The notes beneath the pieces were generated by a model. The model saw only the letters and a program-made list of their open reading frames with translations. It was not told the origin of the DNA and ran no database searches. The position numbers and the translations under genes are program-made. A stretch of 6,251 bases of DNA from Pseudomonadota bacterium (GTDB taxonomy: Bacteria > Bdellovibrionota > Oligoflexia > Oligoflexales > Oligoflexaceae), in assembly GCA_029556045.1 (NCBI GenBank), contig JAKQGS010000482.1:1-6251 (forward strand), read 5' to 3'. How positions within the stretch are numbered: position 1 is the first letter of the stretch; every line of letters starts with the position of its first letter. This document shows positions 1-5,651 of this stretch, one piece after another.

Positions 1-652
1 CCGCCAGCAGAAGATTCATGTTTTGCTCTTTGAGTTCGGTTTCAGTCAACACATGAATTTGGCATTGGTGCCCATTGGCAAACTCCTCCAGGCGGCGTGT
101 CATTTCCAGGGAGGTCATCTGATCGGGATTTTCATTGATCCACTGGCGAAACCCCAGATTACCGGCAAAACGTTCGGTCCCCCAGGGGTCCACTGACTTA
201 AGCTGCTCCGCACTGCCATGCAAAATCCGAAACCGCTCCCATTTGTTTTCCACGTAAAAGGGATCCGCCTGGGCCGTGAATAGGTCCTCGGCGATCGCGA
301 TATCGTCAGCATCACACTGATCCGGCAGCAGCACGGAAATCTTCTTCACGGCATAGCTGCTGCGTATCCGTTTCACCATTTCAGATGCCACCCAACGTCG
401 TTCCATGGTATTGGAATCCGCTTTATCCCAATGAGCGATCAAATAAGGTTTTGCACCCTGCTCGCCAAAATAACCACCGGACAACTTCAGATAGTGATGG
501 GTAGCGTCCAGTGTCGGGTAACGTTTTTCCATCCAGGGCTTTAGCCAGGGTGACATCCCCTGAGCCCCGGGGCGCGTCAACACCACCAATAGTTCATCCG
601 CTTCAAGTTGAGAAATAATTTGATCGGCCTTGATCGTTTGCCAATGAATCAT
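1..652 (-). CDS. M17 family leucyl aminopeptidase, N-terminal part (cut by left edge)
   Basis: This open frame is uninterrupted from the ATG at 652-650 to base 1 and gives 217 residues. M17 enzymes are cytosolic, usually hexameric di-metal aminopeptidases that remove N-terminal residues from peptides. The evidence is the entry into the catalytic domain at residues about 175-217: NPDQMTSLEM (175-184) matches the family's 'NxPxN/D-x-T-P/S' segment, and VLTETELKEQNMNLLLA (201-217) matches the 'deeelkelgmgllLAVg' stretch just before the active site. Residues 1-170 form a less conserved N-terminal domain typical of the family. The metal ligands and catalytic Lys/Arg lie beyond the edge, so activity cannot be judged. 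The start is supported by GAGGA at 666-662, nine bases upstream, and by the ATGA overlap with the preceding gene's stop, which indicates translational coupling. The peptidase is probably co-expressed with the ligase-like gene. A PepB-like or otherwise divergent M17 subfamily is possible. Confidence 0.8.
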   Translation of the reverse strand, partial: MIHWQTIKADQIISQLEADELLVVLTRPGAQGMSPWLKPWMEKRYPTLDATHHYLKLSGGYFGEQGAKPYLIAHWDKADSNTMERRWVASEMVKRIRSSYAVKKISVLLPDQCDADDIAIAEDLFTAQADPFYVENKWERFRILHGSAEQLKSVDPWGTERFAGNLGFRQWINENPDQMTSLEMTRRLEEFANGHQCQIHVLTETELKEQNMNLLLA

Positions 653-2844
653 GAAAAATCTTCCTCTCGTAAGTCCACAAAAACGCGACTATAGGGGGAC
701 TGCTTTGGCTCCTGTCGTTCCAAAAACTGAATGGCATCAAGCCCTGCCGCCACAACACCCACGGACATCGTGGCATGCTCAGGATCGTTCGTAAAGAAAA
801 TTCCCTTGGCAATTCGTTTGCCTTTGACCCCCTCAGCCAACTTGGGTGGAAAGGCTCTCTGCCAACCTTTGGCAAGCTCCTCAAACGATGTCAAGCCGCG
901 GGACTGCAATTGATTTTTATTGAGGGCCCGCCAGACTCCCGGGATGCCGGGGGCCAGATGTTGCGCCAGTCCCAGGGCCAGATGACCCATGGTGTTTCGC
1001 GCGTTGATTTCGTTGAGCAGACGCAGGCCGATGCGTTCCGGGGACAGAGGATGACGAAACCAAAACATATCGATCCCAGCCCGCCCGCAAAATCCCCGTT
1101 GTCGCAGCCACGTCGCACAGTGTTGGGCACCATCCTGAACCATTTGCCGTAAGGACTTGTCGCCTCCCACCTGCTTTATCAATAAGGCACGGGTGCTATC
1201 TCCCATACCAAACATCGGCTCACCGAGTATGTGGCCAAAATATTGACCCCGCGCATCCGTCAAAAAACGGGTCACCCCCATCAGCGTGTTCTTCTGCTCC
1301 GGTTGCACATTAATCAGAATAGACATGTCGAACAGGCGCTCCAACCAGGGTTCCACCAAAACCCGCCCGTGGTCTTTGATAGTCCGTTTGATTTTACCCT
1401 GATGCACTTCCGATATGACTTCATTGGGACGAATGCGGATCAACCCCTGACCGGCGGCGCTAAAGGGGACCTTAATCACGGCCGTCACTCCCATGCCGGA
1501 AAGTTTTCGCACGGATTCTTCAACCCGTTCGTAGGTATGGGCAAGCTCCCCATCCAACCACTCATCCATTAGCACATTCTGGTACTGGGAATACTGACGG
1601 CGAAATTCCTGTCGCAGGGCAGGCAGCTTGGTCTTATCAAATATTTCGACAAACGACTGATCTTCTATGTCGGGAATCGGACAGCGATCCCGCACTTCTT
1701 CCCGCGGTCCCACCAGATAGACCGCAAGGCGCGCAGCGCGGCGACTCCAGCCCCAGGGTTCAAACGATTCGACCTTTCTCTGGACCAGCGGTGCCAGCGA
1801 ATCCCGGTGGTCTCCGTCGCCCTGAAAAAACTCGGGGACTTTAAATCCAAGGTCTTTCATAGCCAGTCGAAAGTTAACGCTGGGAGGGCGCTCACACAGG
1901 ACGATATCGCTTTCCCGGGCCAAAAACATTGGTACGGTACCGAAATCCGCCAATAACGAACGAATCGCGTCCGGGGGACGATAGCCTGGACTGCGGGTCG
2001 CCCACTCGATCTCGCAATCGGAATTAAACCAGAGGATACGGGGCAACGCTCCCCGGCTACCAGAATAAGCCAACATCTGTCGCACAAAGTCGTCATCCAG
2101 GCCGGCTTCCCGACGACCTTCCGCAGCAAATGCTAAACCACGGGCCCTCGCGGGACTCAGGGGCAGGTGTAAACTCTCTTCATATTCCTGCCAAAAACTA
2201 TGCTTATGCGGGCGCCATCGCTCAAACCACACGACCCCGTGTTTGACATGGCCGATTTCCTCACGATAGACCTGATCCATGATTTCAGCGGTGGCATGAT
2301 CCCCCAGCCCGCGAAAGAGGTCCCTATAGTAAAGCGAATAGTCGAGATTGGCCTGCTCAAAGGTCAGACTCATTCCCGTAACATAATCTTCAGGCGTCTG
2401 CATGCCGCGCAGGCATTGCCAAAAAAAATCGTTGACCGGTACGTCGCCAAAGGTGACACCCAACTCCTTCATACGGCCAATATAAAGCTGCAGATGCTTT
2501 TGCTCCTCCAGCATGGTGCGGGCAATGCCCAAACGAAAAGCTGCCGGGGCTTCTGGGAACTTAAGCAGGGCCAGAGCCATCAATTCCAGGGCCAGTAATT
2601 CATGGTTGGCAAAAAAATGGAGTACGATGCCGCGGGCCTTGGGATCTCTGAGTTCATGCTCTTTGGGAAAAGGAGGTCTTTCTTTTGACTGATGTCCAAA
2701 TCCCACTTCCGGTGGTCGTCCCGGCAACGGGGGCACCGCATGCCGGGTGGTTTGCTCCGTATCTTCAAAACTATCAGGAACGAGCAGCTTATCCGGCCAC
2801 TGGTCACCCAAGAGTACTTTTTCTGCAAAATCCCGCAGCTGCAA
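649..2844 (-). CDS. DUF455 ferritin-like / ATP-grasp ligase fusion protein
   Basis: This is a 731-residue two-domain protein. Residues about 65-225 are a DUF455 ferritin-like four-helix domain. Candidate di-metal ligands sit in the expected order: E87 (LALEL), E114xxH117 (EEQKH), E163 (TFEQAN) and E196xxH199 (EEIGHVKHG). Residues about 265-430 look like a pre-ATP-grasp region. Residues about 435-620 are an ATP-grasp domain: K458 followed by a glycine-rich loop (VIKVPFSAAGQG), the adenine-contact segment VLVEPW with E498, D592 (AGIDMFWF), and the Mg-binding ExN motif NEINAR (E612, N614). A tail of about 110 residues follows with no family assigned. ATP-grasp enzymes join a carboxylate to an amine or thiol through an acyl-phosphate; ferritin-like domains often do oxygen or redox chemistry. 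The substrate is unknown. The start is taken as TTG (2844-2842) because the amber stop of trpS lies in the same frame five codons upstream and the first internal Met is residue 89, already inside the helical domain. It probably acts in the cytoplasm, as no signal peptide or membrane helix is seen. Confidence 0.85.
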   Translation of the reverse strand: MQLRDFAEKVLLGDQWPDKLLVPDSFEDTEQTTRHAVPPLPGRPPEVGFGHQSKERPPFPKEHELRDPKARGIVLHFFANHELLALELMALALLKFPEAPAAFRLGIARTMLEEQKHLQLYIGRMKELGVTFGDVPVNDFFWQCLRGMQTPEDYVTGMSLTFEQANLDYSLYYRDLFRGLGDHATAEIMDQVYREEIGHVKHGVVWFERWRPHKHSFWQEYEESLHLPLSPARARGLAFAAEGRREAGLDDDFVRQMLAYSGSRGALPRILWFNSDCEIEWATRSPGYRPPDAIRSLLADFGTVPMFLARESDIVLCERPPSVNFRLAMKDLGFKVPEFFQGDGDHRDSLAPLVQRKVESFEPWGWSRRAARLAVYLVGPREEVRDRCPIPDIEDQSFVEIFDKTKLPALRQEFRRQYSQYQNVLMDEWLDGELAHTYERVEESVRKLSGMGVTAVIKVPFSAAGQGLIRIRPNEVISEVHQGKIKRTIKDHGRVLVEPWLERLFDMSILINVQPEQKNTLMGVTRFLTDARGQYFGHILGEPMFGMGDSTRALLIKQVGGDKSLRQMVQDGAQHCATWLRQRGFCGRAGIDMFWFRHPLSPERIGLRLLNEINARNTMGHLALGLAQHLAPGIPGVWRALNKNQLQSRGLTSFEELAKGWQRAFPPKLAEGVKGKRIAKGIFFTNDPEHATMSVGVVAAGLDAIQFLERQEPKQSPYSRVFVDLREEDFS
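662..666 (-). promoter_or_regulatory. Ribosome-binding site for the M17 peptidase gene
   Basis: GAGGA on the minus strand lies nine bases before the ATG at 652-650. It is embedded in the last codons of the upstream gene, consistent with coupled translation through the ATGA overlap. Confidence 0.6.
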
Positions 2845-2851
2845 TCCAATA

Positions 2852-2855
2852 CCCC
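2852..2855 (-). promoter_or_regulatory. Weak ribosome-binding site before a TTG start
   Basis: GGGG on the minus strand lies seven bases before the TTG at 2844-2842, inside the 12-base gap after the trpS stop. It is a poor Shine-Dalgarno match, so translation of the DUF455/ATP-grasp protein may depend on ribosomes finishing trpS. Confidence 0.4.
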
Positions 2856-2856
2856 G

Positions 2857-3891
2857 CTATTTTCGGGTCGGCAGGATAAATCCCACGCGGTCGTAAATTT
2901 TTGAAACGGTGGCAGACGCCACGGCAATCGCATCGTCTGCCCCCGATGCAATCATGCGGCCCAGCTCGCCACGATCACTCATCAGCTCCGTTATGCGGGC
3001 CTGCACCGGACGCAATTCTTCAATCACCATCTCGGCGGTTTCAACCTTGAGGTGGCCATACATCTTGCCGGCATACGAAGTCACGAGTTCATCCACGGAT
3101 TTTCCCGTGATGACGGCTTGAATCTCAAGAAGGTTTTTAACCCCCGGTTTATCGTCACTATAGGTAATCTCCGTTCCCGAATCCGTCACGGCGCGCTTGA
3201 ATTTTTTCTCAATATCCTTGGGTGTATCCGATAAAAATACCGCTCCCATTTCCCCGGATTCACTTTTGGCCATTTTTTGTGTGGGATTTTGCAGATCTTT
3301 GATGCGTGCACCCACAGGAGGAACATAGGGTTCGGGAATCTTAAAGCAATCCTCTCCAAACAGGTGATTGATCCGCAGCGCCAGATCCCGGGTCAGTTCG
3401 ATGTGCTGCTTTTGGTCCTGCCCTACCGGAATAAGATCCGCCTGGTATAAGAGAATGTCTGCGGCCATCAAAACTGGATAAGTAAAGAGTCCTGCACCAA
3501 TATTGGCTCCCTCCTTAGCACTCTTGTCCTTGTACTGGGTCATGCGGCCCAGTTCTCCCATGTACGAAAAGCAATTCAAGACCCAGGCCAGTTCTGCATG
3601 CTGGGGTACATGGGATTGCACAAATAACTTGGCTTGCCGCGGATCGATCCCGGATGCCACATAGGTGGCCAGCGCAAACCAGGTGCTTTCCCGCAATTCC
3701 TGGGGATCCTGGCGCACGGTGATGGCATGCATATCCACCGCAATAAAATAACAGTCATATTGCTGCTGCAGGCGAACCCAGTTTTTAACGGCACCCAGAT
3801 AGTTACCGATGGTGATGCGGTTGGTCGGTTTAATGCCAGACAGCATCACAGGTTTGCGGGTGGAGGCGGCGCCACTGACGATCGTACTCAT
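2857..3891 (-). CDS. trpS: Tryptophanyl-tRNA synthetase
   Basis: This class I aminoacyl-tRNA synthetase charges tRNA-Trp with tryptophan using ATP in the cytoplasm. The 344 residues match the family's usual length of about 330-350, and similarity to E. coli TrpS is recognisable end to end. The HIGH-type ATP motif is TIGN in NRITIGNYLGAVKNW (residues 25-39). The family segments FVQSHVPQHAEL, MTQYKDKSAKEG and YPVLMAADILLY (its Asp is the usual tryptophan-recognising residue) follow in order. The KMSKS loop appears as KMAKS at residues 206-210, and the C-terminal helix contains KMYGHLK. The ATG at 3891-3889 is chosen over the in-frame ATG at 3906-3904 because AGGA at 3901-3898 lies six bases upstream, while the earlier ATG has no visible ribosome-binding site. 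It heads a leftward operon, with 12 bases between its TAG stop and the next start. The Ser-to-Ala change in KMSKS is a mild variant. The identification is secure. Confidence 0.97.
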   Translation of the reverse strand: MSTIVSGAASTRKPVMLSGIKPTNRITIGNYLGAVKNWVRLQQQYDCYFIAVDMHAITVRQDPQELRESTWFALATYVASGIDPRQAKLFVQSHVPQHAELAWVLNCFSYMGELGRMTQYKDKSAKEGANIGAGLFTYPVLMAADILLYQADLIPVGQDQKQHIELTRDLALRINHLFGEDCFKIPEPYVPPVGARIKDLQNPTQKMAKSESGEMGAVFLSDTPKDIEKKFKRAVTDSGTEITYSDDKPGVKNLLEIQAVITGKSVDELVTSYAGKMYGHLKVETAEMVIEELRPVQARITELMSDRGELGRMIASGADDAIAVASATVSKIYDRVGFILPTRK

Positions 3892-3897
3892 AAGGAT

Positions 3898-3901
3898 TCC
3901 T
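3898..3901 (-). promoter_or_regulatory. Ribosome-binding site deciding the trpS start
   Basis: AGGA lies on the minus strand six bases before the ATG at 3891-3889. It falls inside the coding region that the alternative upstream ATG (3906-3904) would imply, and so favours the shorter protein. Confidence 0.65.
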
Positions 3902-4111
3902 ATCATAAATTCAGGTCGCCACAGGATGATACGGGGACCAAAAATACCCTAACCAGTGATTATTAAAACTGATTGCTCTGATGTTATAACAAATCCCGAA
4001 AGTTTTTTAAGCCTTTCCGAATTTTCTGAGGCCTTGTGACAGGTCGGCAATTTTTTCCTCCGAAGTTTCGTGTTCTTGCCACCATCTGCCTAAAAATCAC
4101 TCAACTCGTTT

Positions 4112-4140
4112 TTGATTTTGGTCGATTTTATTTGTGAAAT
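4112..4140 (+). promoter_or_regulatory. Weak candidate promoter for the vWA lipoprotein gene
   Basis: TTGATT and TGAAAT are separated by 17 bases and lie about 117 bases upstream of the ATG at 4257. Each hexamer matches the sigma70 consensus at four of six positions. Matches of this quality arise by chance in AT-rich DNA, so this is only the best candidate seen by eye. Confidence 0.2.
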
Positions 4141-4245
4141 CGGGTTGGGATCGGTTTTTATTGGCAAAAATCGCACATGGGATCGTTCACCCAGCCCTGA
4201 TACTTGGTCCAACGTGAGACCCAACATAACCGCCCATGCGGCCTA

Positions 4246-4250
4246 GAGGA
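4246..4250 (+). promoter_or_regulatory. Ribosome-binding site deciding the lipoprotein start
   Basis: GAGGA lies six bases before the ATG at 4257. An in-frame ATG at 4236 would add seven residues (MRPRGTT) and has no comparable site. Starting at 4257 also gives a standard signal peptide beginning MKPSSR. Confidence 0.7.
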
Positions 4251-4256
4251 ACCACC

Positions 4257-5477
4257 ATGAAGCCATCATCCCGATTATTAATATGCAGCCTGGCTCTCGT
4301 CACAAATCTCCTGGTGATGGCAGGCTGTGGTGAGGAAGCTGAATTTAACGGCGGCACCCGTCGCGCCTTGGTCTCCGCTGACGCCACACCAAACATTCCC
4401 ACCGAGGAGACCGGCACACCTGTGGCAGAACCGGATACGAACGTATCAACACCCCAACAAACCATAAAACCTGATCCGATTGAACCCAACAAACAACCGG
4501 AACAACCGGAACAACCGGAACAACCGGAACAACCGGAACAACCGGAACAACCGGAACAACCGGAACAACCGGAACAACCGGAACAGCCGGAACAACCGGA
4601 ACAGCCGGAACAACCGGAACAACCGGAACAACCGGAACAACCGGATCCTACCCTGCATACCGATGAGTTTTTGGGGGCTGAAAAAATCAGCTCCAAAAGT
4701 CCGGATATCATATTCCTGATGGACACAAGCCCAAGCCTGGATAGCGAAAAAGAATACCTGGAACACAACATGGACCGCTTAACCCAGGATCTACTGTCTT
4801 ATAACATCAAGGATTTTCAATTGATCATGATGGGGCAAAACTTTGAATTCCCTGACGCCATGACCCAACAACCCAACTTTGATGTGGTTCCTGCCAATAT
4901 CGGCAATCACGACAGCCTGGATAAATTCCTAGATTTCGCAACCGGCAAAATCCCCAGTAAATTGAAACTTCGCAATAACCACCCCAAAGAAGTATTTGTG
5001 GTGTCCGATAATAACTATGGCAGCGTGATCTTCCCGAAACCAGATGAAGTCCATATTCGCAATTTTGCCAAGGCACTGACGACCAATCATATCGACAATG
5101 TGCGCATGAACGGCATCATCGGTCTACCCACAACCGATTCCAGCCTGGCCCGATGCAACATCTCACGGCCAGGAACCGTCTATGCCAAGATGGCTAAGAT
5201 GCAATCTCCAGAAGGACTTCTCATGGACATCTGCGAAGAGAACTGGGACAACCTCCTGGATCAAATCGTGGATTTCATCGTGGAGAAAACTCTTATCGGT
5301 CAGTTCAATCTGACAAAATCCGTCGATGCGTCGCAGGCTATCGTCGTCACCATCGATGGTGCTATAACACCGTCAAGAAACTATCACTACGATGCCGCGC
5401 TAAACGCCATCATTTTTAACCAAGGCCATTTTCCAGCGAAAAATGCCGTGATCCGCGTGACCTACACATTACCTTAA
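4257..5477 (+). CDS. Outer-membrane lipoprotein with Gln-Pro-Glu repeat stalk and von Willebrand A domain
   Basis: This is a 406-residue predicted lipoprotein. Residues 1-23 are a signal peptide ending in the lipobox VMAGC, with C24 as the lipidated cysteine. Gly follows it rather than Asp, so the outer membrane is the likely destination. Residues 25-79 are low-complexity and rich in Thr, Pro and Glu. Residues 80-130 are sixteen Gln-Pro-Glu triplets plus one Gln-Pro-Asp, probably an extended stalk. Residues about 148-345 form a von Willebrand A domain: a hydrophobic strand leads into DTSPS (156-160), which fits the DxSxS metal-ion-dependent adhesion site, and a second strand ends in VVSD with D251 as a candidate later ligand. 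C300 and C326 could form a disulfide. Residues about 350-406 are a beta-rich C-terminal module (VVTIDGAITP... VIRVTYTLP). Such proteins usually bind other proteins or surfaces; the partner is unknown. It is preceded by its own intergenic region and followed by a 174-base gap. Confidence 0.85.
   Translation: MKPSSRLLICSLALVTNLLVMAGCGEEAEFNGGTRRALVSADATPNIPTEETGTPVAEPDTNVSTPQQTIKPDPIEPNKQPEQPEQPEQPEQPEQPEQPEQPEQPEQPEQPEQPEQPEQPEQPEQPEQPDPTLHTDEFLGAEKISSKSPDIIFLMDTSPSLDSEKEYLEHNMDRLTQDLLSYNIKDFQLIMMGQNFEFPDAMTQQPNFDVVPANIGNHDSLDKFLDFATGKIPSKLKLRNNHPKEVFVVSDNNYGSVIFPKPDEVHIRNFAKALTTNHIDNVRMNGIIGLPTTDSSLARCNISRPGTVYAKMAKMQSPEGLLMDICEENWDNLLDQIVDFIVEKTLIGQFNLTKSVDASQAIVVTIDGAITPSRNYHYDAALNAIIFNQGHFPAKNAVIRVTYTLP
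4494..4646 (+). repeat. Sixteen-copy 9-base tandem repeat encoding Gln-Pro-Glu
   Basis: The unit is CAACCGGAA, repeated head to tail sixteen times (4494-4637), then a degenerate seventeenth copy ending in GAT (4638-4646). Fourteen of the sixteen full units are identical; units 11 (4584) and 13 (4602) begin with CAG instead of CAA, a synonymous change. The unit length is a multiple of three and has no stop in any frame. Copy number can therefore change without breaking the gene, and all six frames are open here, which creates long spurious reading frames. The near-perfect identity suggests recent expansion by slippage or unequal recombination. Confidence 0.97.
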
Positions 5478-5495
5478 AGGTGGAACCAATGGACG

Positions 5496-5539
5496 TTTGG
5501 GAGCCGGTTAAACTGGTTCCCAAATACCTACGTATTTTT
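5496..5539 (+). terminator. Possible Rho-independent terminator after the lipoprotein gene
   Basis: A 12-base-pair stem (5496-5507 with 5513-5524, including two G-U pairs in RNA) closes a loop of five bases or fewer, starting 18 bases after the stop codon. A run of five T's comes only ten bases after the stem (5535-5539), further than in a classical terminator. The position fits transcription ending between the two rightward genes, but strength is uncertain. The rest of the 174-base gap holds no gene I can support. Confidence 0.4.
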
Positions 5540-5638
5540 ACCCATTCTTGCTTTTTAAATCCATCTTTTATGGCCACTATCTTCTCAAGTTGTTCCCAAA
5601 AAGGCCGATGTTTTCCAGACGATGAATGCGAGTGGCAC

Positions 5639-5643
5639 AAGGA
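5639..5643 (+). promoter_or_regulatory. Ribosome-binding site for the sensor gene
   Basis: AAGGA lies eight bases before the ATG at 5652. An in-frame ATG at 5622 would add ten residues (MNASGTRILF) but has no clear Shine-Dalgarno sequence, so 5652 is preferred. Confidence 0.6.
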
Positions 5644-5651
5644 TTCTGTTC

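Larger units (their letters stand above)
3892..4256. other. AT-rich divergent intergenic region
   Basis: These 365 bases separate the leftward trpS operon from the rightward lipoprotein gene, so promoters for both should lie here. No open frame with recognisable content is present, and there is no tRNA-like T-arm or cloverleaf. Oligo-T and oligo-A tracts are frequent, especially at 4001-4160. For the rightward gene, TTGATT (4112-4117) and TGAAAT (4135-4140), 17 bases apart, are a weak sigma70-like pair, four of six matches each. A leftward promoter could use the palindromic GTTATAAC at 3983-3990, but no good -35 element was found with it. A perfect 6-base inverted repeat, CGATTT/AAATCG (4123-4128 and 4137-4142, 8-base loop), overlaps the weak rightward promoter. 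A short hairpin at 4030-4045 is followed by six T's at 4051-4056. None of these sites is convincing alone. Confidence 0.6.

Noticed and set aside
2200..2598. A 132-codon plus-strand frame opposite the DUF455 domain
   Set aside because: It is antisense to a strongly supported coding region and has no recognisable motif. The same applies to the other plus-strand frames across 731-3966.
649..2844. The possibility that the DUF455/ATP-grasp fusion is an artefact of a sequencing frameshift joining two genes
   Set aside because: The frame is continuous over 731 codons, with domain-like residues on both sides and no internal stop, and the linker region shows no change of frame preference. A fusion is the simplest reading, although a real pair of separate genes in relatives would be worth comparing.
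3889..3906. Longer trpS form starting at the ATG at 3906
   Set aside because: No ribosome-binding site precedes it, and the AGGA that serves the ATG at 3891 lies inside the added segment. The extra residues MIGIL have no counterpart I recognise in the family.
4030..4056. Hairpin followed by six T's as a terminator or small-RNA end
   Set aside because: The stem is only five pairs, one of them G-U, the T run starts five bases after it, and no plus-strand gene precedes it. It is too weak to call as a feature.
4187..4771. Minus-strand frames with Gly-Cys-Ser or Leu-Phe-Arg repeats, and a plus-strand Asn-Asn-Arg frame
   Set aside because: All arise from reading the 9-base repeat in other frames. 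The unit has no stop in any frame, and these products have no signal peptide or conserved flanks like those of the lipoprotein.
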